NCBI GenBank assembly: GCA_034620365.1
Contig: JAQGEQ010000171.1
Coordinates: forward strand, 1-64,000
Direction of reading: 5' to 3'
DNA length: 64,000 nt
Origin: Pegea sp. RAD2-039
Taxonomy: Eukaryota > Chordata > Thaliacea > Salpida > Salpidae
Positions 1 through 10,382 of the stretch are shown here, one piece after another. The position numbers and the translations under genes were made by a program. Under the pieces are notes generated by a model. It did no database searches. It saw only the letters and a program-made list of their open reading frames with translations, and had not been told where the DNA came from. The stretch's first letter is position 1. Each line of letters begins with the position of its first letter.

Positions 1-1087
1 ACATTATTATTTGTTGGGTATTAAGAAGGTATTTGAACTTTTATAAGCTTTAATAGTGATTTGCATAAATAATTCAATTATTACTTTTATAATAATAAGT
101 CTTATTATTATGATTTCTATCTTTTATTGAATAAGAATTTAAATAATAGAATTTGATGAATAATTTCCATCGGATGAAAAGTAAAACAATTTATGACAAT
201 AATGATGGCACAAAGTCTTTTTTTTTATAATATCAACTTCTAAGAAACTCTTTTGCTTTTCACGACAGATATTCTTATACCTGTAATGTTTTATAAATCA
301 AAATCTTTTGTTAGTAATAAAGATAAAACCAATATCAATTATAGAAATCATTTTATGTTTTTTTTGGCGTATCTGATCATTTCTGGTTGAAGGTTTCATT
401 TAACTTTCAAAGTATTATTAAGTTTAATAAATTTTTTAAGTTCAAGGAAGCTTGTTGGAAGTAATTTGTAGATCTGCTTTTTAAGCTTTAGCGCAATTAT
501 TGGTTTTCTGATTGTAAGGTTGTATATGTTATGTTTATATTTTATATAATCTTATTAATTGTATGATTCATTTGCTGTTGTTCTATAAGTGATTAGCCAG
601 CGAAACGTCTAGCTTAATCTTTAAACTTTATTTTTTAAGTTTATGGGATCTGTAATTTAAGCTTTAGATTAGTGTTAGGCTTTCTGATTGTTAAGTGCAT
701 TTTTTATCTTTTTGTTTACAACAGACTAAATAACTTTTTGATTCATTTATTGCTGTTGAAAATGTGTGTAGTTAGCTAAACTTGACTGCTATTGCTTTTA
801 GCTTATTATGTTTTAAATATATTCTTGTTTTAATATATAAAGTAAATATTATGTTTTTCTATAAGTATCTATCTAAAAGAATAGTTTTGTAGCTTAGAAA
901 AATTGTATATATATTAAAATGCTTATAATAAAAATATTGTGTTTCTTTCAAATCAATCTTGAGTTTCAATATTTTATTTAAAAAAAAATGAAAGCCAATA
1001 TTGAAAAAGATAAAAAAAAACCATTTAGTCTGCAAAGTTAGTTTAAACCTTAATTTTGGCATGAAGCAAGATACAAACTTGTTATAA
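1..1087. repeat. AT-rich histone-array spacer, outer part of left arm
   Basis: No gene is seen here. The stretch is matched almost base for base, inverted, by 21560-22646, and more loosely in direct orientation by about 11135-12240. It contains two degenerate tandem copies of a ~176 bp unit: AAGCTTTAG near 483 and 659, and GATTCATTT near 564 and 740. The last ~130 bases correspond to the start of the zinc-finger pseudogene better preserved at 12137, cut off at about 1088 by a LINE. Confidence 0.8.
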
Positions 1088-2636
1088 GATCATTATCACT
1101 ACATTTATCACTACTCTTTAACATCACTCTGAGGCGAGGAAGAGTTCCACAAACTTGGAAGTAAGCTATCATTACTCCAATTCAAAAAAAGGGTCATAGA
1201 AACACCGCACTTAATGACAGACCAGTTTCGCTGACTTCTGTTATCTGCAGAACTCAAGAGCATATCATTCACAATCATATGACCAGTCATTTGATGGAGC
1301 ACCATCTAATATATGATGTCCAGTATGGCTTTGTAAGCGGAGATCTTACCTGACTGAAGATCTAACTTTTCTTAATTAACTCACAGCCCATTATAAAATT
1401 ATTACTCCTTTTGACATCATATATCTCGATTTTGCTAAAGCGTTTGATGCTGTCCCACACAAAAAACTCATTACTGTAAAAAAAATTTAAAAATCAGCAG
1501 CTTTATCTTATAGTGGATTGAAGATTATTTATCAGGTATCTTTATCTACTCCTTGTCAAATCACTAGTGGTGTTCCTCAGGGTTCCGTTATGGGTCCATT
1601 TCTCCTTTTAATTTTCATTGAAGACCTCGTCAGAAAAATAGTATCAGTAGATGATGTCAGTGTTTTTTTTGTATGTAGATGAAATCAAGCTATTATCTTG
1701 CAATCCTTAAAAAACTTCAAACTGCACTACACACTGTAGAAAACTGGTCTATGAATTGGCAGCTCAGAATCCAGCCCACAAAGTCAAAGACCTTCGGTCC
1801 TAAGCCTTGGCATTACTCAATCATATGACTTTAAATGGCACAATTATGTTTCCAAAATCTTTGGAAAGTCAATCAACCTTGTCTACCTTATTATAGAGAC
1901 CTTTAATTCTAAGCATCCATGCTTTTTAATCAATCTCTTCAAATTGTACGTACATCCAATTCTTGAATACAATGTTAGTGCATGGATGCCATATCAAGTT
2001 AGTGATATCAAAAAAATCGAATCTGTTCAGGCCACATTTACAAGATTAGTATGTAGGAAACTTAATATTAAATATGATAATTATAAACATCGTCTCAGTT
2101 TCTTAACTTTAGAAACTTTGAAAGTTCGACGGATTAAATGGAACTTAATTCTTGTTTTTAAAATTATCCACAATTTAATTGACATTAAGTTTGATGATTC
2201 CTTTTCTATTTGTCCTTCCTTCAAGTTATATCAGTTCAGATGACACCCATTACACCTTAATAAGCCTATATCACCTAGTACATTGGTAAGAGCAAATTTT
2301 TTCTCATACCATGCAATTAATATATGGAATCAGCTGCCATCAGACATTGCCATGTCGAAGTCACTCGCATTGTTCAAGCAAAAGTTGAACCGTTATAATA
2401 TTGCCAACATTGTCATTTCTAAACTGTGAATTTTTTCTTTCGTAAATTATTAACATTCCATGTAATTGTTCACTGTTATATGCTTTGAGTGATATCGAAA
2501 TACCATGTGTTACATCTTTTACTTTCTATATTTTTGGCTAAATAGATGTTATTTGTGAGAATGTGTGTTAGCAAGAGGTGCTCTTTTCAGGTACCCCCCT
2601 TCGCATTTATTGGAAAAAATAAATAAATAAAACTTG
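1088..2636 (+). mobile_element. 5'-truncated CR1/Jockey-like LINE, degraded RT
   Basis: Plus-strand remnant of a non-LTR retrotransposon. Translated fragments show reverse-transcriptase blocks (FDAVPHKKL-like, TSGVPQGSV, a degenerate YVDEIKLLS in place of YADD) and the C-terminal region typical of CR1/Jockey elements (ILEYNVSAWMPYQ, then FKIIHNLID). Several frameshifts and stops break the frame, so it is dead. The 3' end is an AAAT-repeat tail at 2617-2636. The inverted partner is at 20011-21559. Clade assignment is by motif reading only. Confidence 0.85.
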
Positions 2637-3652
2637 ATTAAAAAATGTTTTTATTCAAACAAATAACTTTGAAAAAGCAAAACTATCAACTTAATTTAGT
2701 TTTATCTATATAAATAGTATATGCAATACCGTAAAAGTAATACCATTGACTAGTAAGTACCACAATTGAATAAAACTGAAGTTGTAAAGTCAATCAAACG
2801 AGTTTTTATCAGTAAGTTTGTGGTTTATGTCTTGACCACAATCATGCTACAATGTTATGTTTCCAGTTGCTACCACAAAACAAGCAACACTCGTCGTTGC
2901 TCTTGTTATTTCAATAAGTTTGAATAGAGATATATTTTTTTGCAAAAGGTAGTCAATTTTTATTACAAGTGTTCCATATATGTTTATTTAGATTATTTAA
3001 AGCATTTACACAGAATATTAACGTTAGACATTATAAATCTTTTGAATAATAAACCATTAAAATTAAAGAATGAACAAACTATAATTTTTAAAACTCATAA
3101 TTTAAATAAGTCAAATCTAGAGATTATTGAATTAGCAAACAAGATTTAAAATTGCATTTTGAGTTATGACGTCATAATACGAAATTTTTGAAAAATATCT
3201 TAATAATAGATCTTAACTAATTTTCCTCAGTACTACTTCACTTATAATAATAAGGAATGCTTCGACCGAGAACGACTATGCTGGATGTGCTATAAGTGAT
3301 GATTGTAAAGAGGCAGTGAAAAGCTATTTATAGTGATATCTTCTCAAGCTGTCATTGTAGCTATACTTACAGGATAATTAAATTAAAGATGTAATTTTTC
3401 TCAAAATGTAAATAATGTTTTGCTAGAAATGTACAAAAACATAAATTCACATCTAATTTATACTTCAAAAATAATTGTTAAGCCATTAGAAATTATTTCA
3501 TTTGTTGACTTGGTGGTGCTAAAAATCATAAATACATACTTTCAACTATTAATACTTAACTACTTTTGTACGTATAGACACTTAATTACAGTATAGTTTT
3601 ATGAAATACTGTAATTATTAAAGATAAACCAAAGCAGCTAGCACATTTTAGT
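2637..3652. repeat. Conserved spacer downstream of H2A
   Basis: Gene-free spacer repeated at 18995-20010 (inverted) and 28485-29509 (direct). It carries a perfect CRE palindrome at 3164-3177 and, about 80 bases on, the GC-richer motif GCTTCGACCGAGAAC at 3259-3273. An inverted pair CACTTATA/TATAAGTG brackets that motif. A 69-codon open frame at 2940-3149 is shared by the three copies but starts at TTG, so it is not called as a gene. Confidence 0.7.
3164..3177. promoter_or_regulatory. Perfect CRE palindrome TTATGACGTCATAA
   Basis: A 14 bp perfect palindrome with a full CRE core (TGACGTCA), the type of site bound by CREB/ATF bZIP factors. It recurs at 19469-19482, 29021-29034 and 32452-32465. 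No histone start codon lies within about 500 bases, so its target is unknown. Confidence 0.55.
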
Positions 3653-3668
3653 GGTCCTAAAAAGGACC
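3653..3668 (-). terminator. Histone mRNA 3' stem-loop (H2A)
   Basis: Read on the minus strand this is a 6 bp stem GGTCCT/AGGACC with loop TTTT, 16 bases past the H2A stop. It matches the consensus 3'-processing hairpin of replication-dependent histone mRNAs. Confidence 0.95.
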
Positions 3669-3684
3669 TAAGATTAAATCTTAT

Positions 3685-4059
3685 TTACTCTTTCTTAGAT
3701 GTTTTCTTGGGTAAGAGAACAGATTGAATATTTGGTAGAACGCCACCTTGAGCAATAGTTACACCACCAAGTAACTTGTTCAATTCCTCGTCATTACGAA
3801 TAGCCAATTGTAAGTGACGAGGAATGATTCTACTCTTCTTGTTGTCACGAGCAGCATTGCCAGCTAATTCTAATACTTCAGCACTAAGATATTCCAACAC
3901 TGCAGCCAAATACACAGGCGCTCCTGAACCAACTCGACTGGCATAATTGCCATTTCTCAATAGTCGATGAACACGACCAACTGGAAATTGAAGTCCGGCT
4001 CGAGAAGAACGAGTCTTCGATTTGGTCTTAGTAATAGCACCTTTACCTTTGGCTGACAT
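3685..4059 (-). CDS. H2A: Histone H2A (left arm, intact)
   Basis: Intronless 124-residue core histone H2A, partner of H2B in the nucleosome. The N-terminal tail begins [19 protein letters not shown]. The histone fold follows, with the conserved [12 protein letters not shown] and [18 protein letters not shown] blocks and the docking-domain sequence [15 protein letters not shown]. The C-terminus KKTSKKE has no SQ motif, so it is a canonical replication-type H2A rather than H2A.X. It is divergently paired with H2B (ATGs 175 bases apart) across a shared promoter containing GACGTCATCGACA at 4138-4150, and it ends at a histone stem-loop. The right-arm copy carries a frameshift, so this is the functional member of that pair. 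Confidence 0.97.
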   Translation of the reverse strand: MSAKGKGAITKTKSKTRSSRAGLQFPVGRVHRLLRNGNYASRVGSGAPVYLAAVLEYLSAEVLELAGNAARDNKKSRIIPRHLQLAIRNDEELNKLLGGVTIAQGGVLPNIQSVLLPKKTSKKE

Positions 4060-4137
4060 CTTAGAAATAGGAAATATTATAAATAATAAATCACAATAAG
4101 CGATAACATAAGGTTTTTGAGTATAATCTATTTTGCA

Positions 4138-4150
4138 GACGTCATCGACA
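4138..4150. promoter_or_regulatory. Shared H2A/H2B promoter element GACGTCATCGACA
   Basis: Lies between the divergent H2A and H2B start codons. The same 13-mer occurs before H3 (6606-6618) and in the other copies of the array. The core GACGTCA is a CRE/ATF-like site; its role as a histone-array element is inferred from recurrence. Confidence 0.7.
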
Positions 4151-4190
4151 TGATTAATAATTAATATTGCTTATTTACATAATATTAAGG

Positions 4191-4198
4191 TATATATA
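4191..4198 (+). promoter_or_regulatory. H2B TATA box
   Basis: TATATATA 37 bases before the H2B ATG and about 40 bases after the CRE-like element. It is conserved at 18450-18457 and 30048-30055 in front of the other divergent H2B copies. Confidence 0.65.
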
Positions 4199-4234
4199 CT
4201 TATAATTTTATAACATTTGATTTAGACACCTACG

Positions 4235-4594
4235 ATGGCAGGATCCAAAGCGTCTACTAAAATCGTCAAAGCTCCTAAATCGGTCGAAAAAGCCAAAAAG
4301 CGACGTCATCGTCGTAAAGAAAGCTTTGGCATTTATGTTTACAAAGTTCTGAAACAAGTTCATCCTGATACCGGTATCTCTAGCAAGGCAATGAGCATCA
4401 TGAACTCGTTTGTGAATGACATCTTTGAGCAAATTGCTTCTGAATCTGCTCGACTTGCTCATTACAACAAACGATCTACTATCAGCAGTCGAGAAATTCA
4501 AACAGCTGTTCGCTTACTTTTGCCTGGTGAATTAGCAAAGCATGCAGTTTCTGAAGGCACTAAGGCAGTCACTAAGTATACTAGTTCAAAATAG
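4235..4594 (+). CDS. H2B: Histone H2B (left arm, intact)
   Basis: Intronless 119-residue H2B. A basic tail ([19 protein letters not shown], then [12 protein letters not shown]) leads into the fold block [20 protein letters not shown], then [12 protein letters not shown] and [37 protein letters not shown]. The C-terminal helix has the AVTKYTSSK motif that holds the conserved ubiquitinated lysine of the family. It is the only gene of this quintet on the plus strand, divergent from H2A and convergent with H4. A stem-loop follows at 4610-4625. Confidence 0.97.
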   Translation: MAGSKASTKIVKAPKSVEKAKKRRHRRKESFGIYVYKVLKQVHPDTGISSKAMSIMNSFVNDIFEQIASESARLAHYNKRSTISSREIQTAVRLLLPGELAKHAVSEGTKAVTKYTSSK

Positions 4595-4609
4595 ATATTT
4601 CATATCTTA

Positions 4610-4625
4610 GGTCCTTTTTAGGACC
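4610..4625 (+). terminator. Histone mRNA 3' stem-loop (H2B)
   Basis: GGTCCT-TTTT-AGGACC hairpin 15 bases after the H2B stop codon. Confidence 0.95.
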
Positions 4626-5305
4626 ACTTATTTCAAATGAAATTAAAATAGTTTCATGCGACGGGTCTAGTTATCAGCTTTTAATTTAACTGTGTAGAAA
4701 AGATTAGTCTTGAAAACGAAAGTTTATGATGTTTTCAATATAAAATAAATTCAGAAATAATAAAACTCTGACTTTAATATGCAATTTGGAAGATATTTTA
4801 AGATGTGAAAGTAAAAATGCATTTTTATTCTTGCGTAAACACCTTACAGATTTAATTTATTGAAATTCTGAGCTTTAGTCATCATATTTTGTTGACATTA
4901 TCGATGTTTTATTTTGAAAAATTTTATTTTTACCAAAATGATTCTTGCCTTTTTCTTTAGACTAATTATAAGTTTTATATTATTTAGAATCTTATGAAAG
5001 TTTTGGAATGAGAAAAATGAAAATCTCGTGAGATATACTTATAACTTAAAAAATCCATACTAAAGTTTTATTATCATATGGATAAAATGGAACAGAAATA
5101 CCAAATACTTAACATCATTATCTTCAGTTTCAAGAACTAAAGTTATACTATAAAATAATTAGTATTGAAATTTTTCATTTTCTTCCAGCAGTCCTTAAAA
5201 ACAATGTGCATAATAGACTTCAACTAATTCTGCACTAAAGTGCCAATTGAATATCTCTTAGTACAACTGTCACAACCTTTCAAATGCTCAGTTTAAAAAC
5301 TCAGT
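4626..5305. other. Spacer between convergent H2B and H4
   Basis: AT-rich gene-free spacer separating two convergent stem-loops. It is mirrored at 17339-18022. A shorter, diverged version lies at 30482-31007. No promoter-like or coding signal is seen. Confidence 0.7.
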
Positions 5306-5321
5306 GGTCCTAAAAAGGACC
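5306..5321 (-). terminator. Histone mRNA 3' stem-loop (H4)
   Basis: GGTCCT-TTTT-AGGACC on the minus strand, 14 bases after the H4 stop. Confidence 0.95.
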
Positions 5322-5335
5322 TTTGATAGAAATAT

Positions 5336-5659
<324 letters not shown>

Positions 5660-5690
5660 TCAAATAGAACAATGTTTACAACTATTTTTG

Positions 5691-5718
5691 TTTATATTAA
5701 TTAATGTTACAGACGTCA
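5691..5718 (-). promoter_or_regulatory. H4 promoter: TATA box plus GACGTCA element
   Basis: On the minus strand TGACGTC is followed by TATAAA ending 44 bases before the H4 ATG. The flank differs from the H2A/H3 version: GACGTCAGCGA in place of GACGTCATCGA. It is mirrored at 16926-16953. Confidence 0.65.
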
Positions 5719-6104
5719 GCGAGTGTGATTTAATTTATTAGCTAAATTATACAATTTTATCTAATTAACAGATTCAAACATTTTTCTTCATTTCATATAA
5801 ATAGCTAATAACTAAGCTTTAATTTGAATGGAATGCTGCTAGTTGTCTTATACTAGTTAGCACTACTTACAAACATTTTTAGATTTAGTTTATTTGTAGA
5901 CTGAAATAATAGCTTTTGATAAATAGTATTTAAAAACATACTTTTGACAGGTTAAAGAAATTTGCAACTAGTCATCCATTAAGAAACTTTTTACGATCAC
6001 TACATGTTAGCTTTAATACAATACTAATATAAATTCCTTAAAATTAAATTCCCATTCAAGGTTTCAGTTAAATTTAAACAATTTGCTTGTTGTCAGAAAT
6101 TGGT

Positions 6105-6120
6105 GGTCCTTAAAAGGACC
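6105..6120 (-). terminator. Histone mRNA 3' stem-loop (H3)
   Basis: GGTCCT-TTTA-AGGACC on the minus strand, just past the H3 stop. The H3 loop is TTTA, unlike the TTTT loop of H2A, H2B and H4. Confidence 0.95.
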
Positions 6121-6136
6121 TTGTGCATAAAACACA

Positions 6137-6556
<420 letters not shown>

Positions 6557-6605
6557 TTAACTAAGCATAAATATTGATTGTGTTTAACATTTAATTACAA
6601 TTACT

Positions 6606-6618
6606 GACGTCATCGACA
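6606..6618 (-). promoter_or_regulatory. H3 promoter element GACGTCATCGACA
   Basis: The same 13-mer as in the H2A/H2B promoter, read as TGTCGATGACGTC in the gene direction. It is also found at 16026-16038 and 32351-32363 before the other H3 genes. Confidence 0.7.
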
Positions 6619-7229
6619 GCGTTTAAAGTCACTTTTGTTTGATAAATATCTTAAATTCAAAAATAATTTTAACTGATGATTAAAAGTAACTGAAAATAGT
6701 TTTGAAGAGTAAGATTTACCCTGGTCAACACTAATAATTTCATACAAAACATCAACCATTAATTGCCATTAAGTATGCTAATCACTTGTGTAATGTTGAA
6801 TTGTCACACCCACAATCTGATTAATGAAAACACTTCTAGTTTGTCTGTTCTGCTGCATTAAGTTGCTGGCATACAGTGGAATCCTGCTGTATGGGCAACA
6901 GCTGGATCTCTATTACTGCTCTAGCATATGTGCATGACTGTTCTCGGCCGAAGCTGGCTAAAATGAATTTCTAATCACATTTACTTGTTAATTTTGTTTA
7001 AAACAAGAGCTATTAAGTTTGCGAGGAAAGCGCAAAGTTAACAAAAATTTAGAATTTGCAAAAAGGTCTGTTCTAAAATAATTCTTCTGTATTACTGACG
7101 TAATCGAAAAAGGAAATTATTCTTGTAGCTTAAGTTATACTCAGTCTGATACTGTCCGAACAATAACCTGAAAACTAACTTTGTTAATTGCTTGAACAGC
7201 GTTTGTTGAATTCTAGCTTTCATTTAGGT
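6619..7229. other. H3-H1 spacer with unassigned promoter-like modules
   Basis: Gene-free in any long frame. It contains a GC-richer block (about 6840-6960) with GCTTCGGCCGAGAAC on the minus strand (6940-6954) and the 15-mer CGATTACGTCAGTAA on the minus strand (7092-7106). Both are mirrored at 15690-15704 and 15538-15552. The 15-mer also occurs at 9058, 26118 and 27715. Confidence 0.5.
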
Positions 7230-7245
7230 GGTTCTGAAAAGAACC
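7230..7245 (-). terminator. Histone mRNA 3' stem-loop, H1 type
   Basis: GGTTCT-TTTC-AGAACC on the minus strand: a stem and loop different from those of the core histones but still fitting the GGYYCU/AGRRCC consensus. It is retained although the H1 gene has lost its 5' part. Confidence 0.9.
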
Positions 7246-7268
7246 GGCTTGAAACTAATATTAACAGC

Positions 7269-7556
7269 TTAAGCTTTTTTACCCACAGATTTATTTGAAG
7301 CTGACTTTTTAACACTACTCTTAGAATTACTTTTTTTTGCAGCAGACTTTTTAACAACTTTCTTTTTTACTGTTGTTTTATTTGCCAACTTTTTAGGTTT
7401 TGATGGCAACACTTTCTTCTTAGATGTCTTAGAAGCAGGCTTCTTAGCTGTTTTGACTTTTGAAGAAGCAACAGATTTCTTAGTTGATTTTTTTGCAACT
7501 AAAGTTGTTTTTTCAACCTTGCTTACAGATTTCTTTTCCACTTTAGCAAACGTAAA
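7269..7556 (-). pseudogene. H1: 5'-deleted histone H1 (tail only)
   Basis: Only the lysine-rich C-terminal tail of linker histone H1 remains (KKSVSKVEKTTLVAKKSTKK onward). Comparison with the intact right-arm copy at 14809-15375 shows a net deletion of about 384 bases that removes the promoter, ATG and winged-helix domain. The junction with upstream spacer lies at about 7553-7566 and includes a short filler sequence. The downstream stem-loop is intact. The remaining frame could start at an internal Met but lacks the nucleosome-binding globular domain, so it is treated as a pseudogene. Confidence 0.9.
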
Positions 7557-7559
7557 GAA

Positions 7560-8425
7560 CGTAAAAGTTCCAAAGTCAACAATTTTAATTAAATCTGTTC
7601 TTTAAATCAAGATAACTATGTATACAAAATTACTAAAATTCTTTTGTTTATAATTTTAGATTTTAAATAAGTAATTCACCATTTATCTACTTCATTCTTA
7701 TCCAGCTGTAGTGAATTTTTTACGTTATTTCTCACAAAATACCAGTGTATGAGATAACAGTTCTTATGATAGTATCATTCCATTTTTAACTGGCTTTTAT
7801 TTAACTAAAAGCTATTCTAACTTGCAATTACAGTCTTGATTTTTATTGAAGTGCATGCTAAAGGTTTTAATAACCGTAGTTTAAACTAGTTAATTTAAAC
7901 AATGGCAATTACTAATTAATTTTATGCAAGAATTTTAATTATAAAACTACAGATACGTAATTATGCATTTTTAATTTAGCTCAATAAACTTTTAAAAAGA
8001 CTTAGATTATGGACCCACTATTTATTTTTAATAATTGCTAGTTACTTATTGACTAATGAACTAGTAAAACTAACTTATTGACTAATCAACTCATAATCTT
8101 GATCTATTGACACGGTATCAATTTAATTTACACCAGGAAAGCCTTATTGCTAAAACTCTAGACATGCTAAAAATATCGAAGGTTCTATTATCTACATTAG
8201 ATTAGAAGAAATACACCAAGTAAACACAAGTTTAAACGTTTATATTCTATACATTCGCTATTAATTCATCGACTAATTCTTTTAATTTCTTTTCGAAAAC
8301 ACTCAGTTGTAACTTCTATTTTAGTTAAATTCCTTTCCTGGTTTCATCTCACCTGTAGTGATGTGAGCAAGAAAATTTATAAAATATTTGAAAACAACCA
8401 GATAAAGCAAATGGGGTTTCAACCA
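7560..8425. repeat. H1 upstream spacer, inner end of left arm
   Basis: Gene-free. It is the inverted counterpart of about 13835-14700. The last ~80 bases translate on the plus strand as SKKIYKIFENN-like sequence, which also occurs in the LINE ORF1-like remnant at 13663-13896 on the minus strand. The palindrome arms stop matching near 8425/13835. Confidence 0.7.
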
Positions 8426-8429
8426 TTGG

Positions 8430-8838
8430 TTATAAAAATGTTATTAAGTTGGTTGTTTAGTCATTTAGCTTTATTCTCTGGTTCCATAACCAGCTGGTCG
8501 CTGTCATTAAGCAAGGGAGGTCTCACCTCAAGCTTGTGATTTATAAAGCCAAAAAACGTTTTCTTGTTAGTTAAAGATAAAATTGCGCAATCTCTTCTTG
8601 AGTAGAAACTAGAATTAGATTTCTTGCAAACTATACAAAGATCTTTGTACAGATATTTGGTAGAATGGTCTGATTTAGTTAGTTTGTATATGAGGTTTTT
8701 CAAATGTTGTGAGTTCCTTAAATATTTGGACAGATAATATTTTGTCGACTCTATAAAAACGTATAAATTTCTCAATCGACTTATAAAAATTGTTAGTAAG
8801 CCGAGAGTAAAAAGTATTGATGTATGCAGAGAGTTATT
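8430..8838 (-). mobile_element. LINE fragment (region just before RT)
   Basis: Minus-strand translation gives a stretch ending in KKTFFGFINHKLEVRPP and DSDQLVMEPENKAK, closely matching the start of the LINE at 22650 (FINRKLKARS, then DNSDQLVMEPENKAELLNNQF). It is a short internal fragment. Unit 3 (near 26355) lacks it, so it inserted or recombined into the sequence AACTCTCTGCATAC. Confidence 0.75.
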
Positions 8839-8889
8839 ATACTTCATTTCCATCCAAATGTACGACTACTCATCGTAGTAAGATGCTTT

Positions 8890-9039
8890 TTACAGCAAAC
8901 CCCATACCATATACACAAAGTTCGTTGACAGGCTTTCCTTGAAAGAAAAAGGTGTAGTCTCTCTCTCTTTATGAGCCTTAGCCAGCAAGACGCGTCTCTT
9001 GAAGGCCGGTAAAACCAACTTATAGGCAAGAAAGCTCAT
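8890..9039 (-). CDS. Small spacer ORF (49 aa), unknown
   Basis: A 49-codon frame starting MSFLAYKLVLPAFKRR, with a basic amphipathic first half and a hydrophobic end (YMVWGLL). A second open copy lies at 26151-26300 and differs at about five residues. Nonsynonymous differences outnumber synonymous ones, so there is no sign of purifying selection. The 15-mer CGATTACGTCAGTAA (9058-9072 here) sits ~20 bases before the ATG in both copies. I do not recognise the product; it may be a relic rather than a gene. Confidence 0.3.
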   Translation of the reverse strand: MSFLAYKLVLPAFKRRVLLAKAHKERETTPFSFKESLSTNFVYMVWGLL

Positions 9040-9640
9040 TTTTGATAATGGCCGTTTTTACTGACGTAATCGTCCATAACGATGGTCATAGTACGGACGT
9101 TTCAACTTGCCAGTTTAACCATGAATATCACATTTCTAATTTTAGCCAGGAGCACTAGTTATACTCTGCTTGTCACTTATAACACTGCGAAACCCCAGGC
9201 ACGGTGTTTTATTTGTAAAAGCCGACATAGTTATTAAATACTTTTTTATAACACCTTAATTAAATGTTATTTTACTACCTGAAAAATCATTTGCAATAAA
9301 ATCAAAGTTTTTCAAATAATTCATAATTTTAAATTTTCATAGTTGTATTTGTTTGAAAACTTGATTAAAGACTAATATTATCAATTTGTTGATTTTTTGT
9401 TGATTTATCCAAGTATTCAAAAAAATCAGACGTTTTTACACTGCAATTTCAAAAACACCAAGTTACAAAATGCAATCAGTTTAATCAGCAAATATATAGA
9501 AAGTGATAATCAAGCAGATTAAAGGAAAAGTTGCTTTTAAATCTTTAATTTAAAGAACCTTGGCTATTTCGATGTTTAGTTCGGTTAGTGAAAGTTAATA
9601 TTCATAACTACTAATTATTAAAATAATTTTTATTATCCAG
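9040..9640. other. Spacer, inverted match to 25550-26150
   Basis: AT-rich, no long frame. It is the reverse complement of the sequence upstream of the H1 block in the third unit and contains the CRE-like 15-mer at 9058-9072. Confidence 0.7.
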
Positions 9641-10382
9641 AATCTTTGGAAAATCTATCAAGCTTGTCCACCTCATCATAAAGACTTTTAATTCTAAAGA
9701 TCCATGGTTTTTCGTCAACCTTTTCAAACTGTACATACGCCCTATTCTTGAATACAATATCAGTGCATGGATGCCATATCAAGTTGGTGATATCAGAAAA
9801 ATCGAATCTGTTCAGGCAACATTTACGAGATTGGTTTGCAGGAAACTTAATATCAAATACGGGAGTTATAACCATCGTCTCAGCTTCTTCAATCTAGATT
9901 CTTTGGAAATCCGAAGAATCAAATACGACCTTATTCTGATTTTTAAAATTATTCACAACCTAATTGATCTTCAGTTTGATGACTTTTTCTCCATTAGTCC
10001 CTCCCTCAAGTTATATCAACTTAGAAGACATAAATTACATCTTAATAAGCCCACTCCACCAGCTACGTTAACCAGATTAAGTTTTTTCTCATACCGCATA
10101 ATCAGTACATGGAACAATCTGCCATCAGAGATTGTCATGTCAAAATCACTTATGCTGTTCAAGAAAAAGCTGAATTGTTATAATATCGCCAACATTGCCA
10201 TTTCTAAACTGTGAATTTTTCTCTTTTACAATACTATGATTCTGTGCAGTTCTTCATTGTCATATGCTTTTTCGTTTACACGTCAAATAGATCTAATTTG
10301 TGAGAATGTGTGTTAGCGAGAGGTGCTCTTTTTAGGCACCCTCCTTCACATTTATTGTAATAAATAAATAAATAAATAAATT
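9641..10382 (+). mobile_element. 5'-truncated LINE with intact C-terminal ORF
   Basis: LINE 3' part with a 147-codon open frame at 9771-10214. It carries the family's complete C-terminal region (MPYQVGDIRKIESVQATFTR, FKIIHNLID, then STWNNLPSEIV). The other copies stop early after YQFR, so this one preserves more of the ancestral C-terminus. It ends in AATAAATAAATAAA. The uninterrupted target site survives, inverted, at 25545-25580, which dates the insertion after the spacer duplication. Confidence 0.9.

Noticed and set aside
1111-1305. 64-codon minus-strand frame (and mirror at 21341)
   Set aside because: Antisense reading of the LINE reverse-transcriptase region.
2940-3149. 69-codon frame repeated in three spacers
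   Set aside because: It begins at TTG with no suitable ATG, and its preservation is explained by recent copying of the whole spacer.
4208-4501. Open frames antisense to H2B, H3 and H4
   Set aside because: Shadows of conserved histone codons on the opposite strand; they recur only because the genes recur.
6925-6975. U2 snRNA-like start (TTCTCGGCC followed by GGCTAA) in the H1-H3 spacer
   Set aside because: Only about 15 scattered bases match; the branch-site recognition region and Sm site of U2 are absent and the block is decayed in the third unit.
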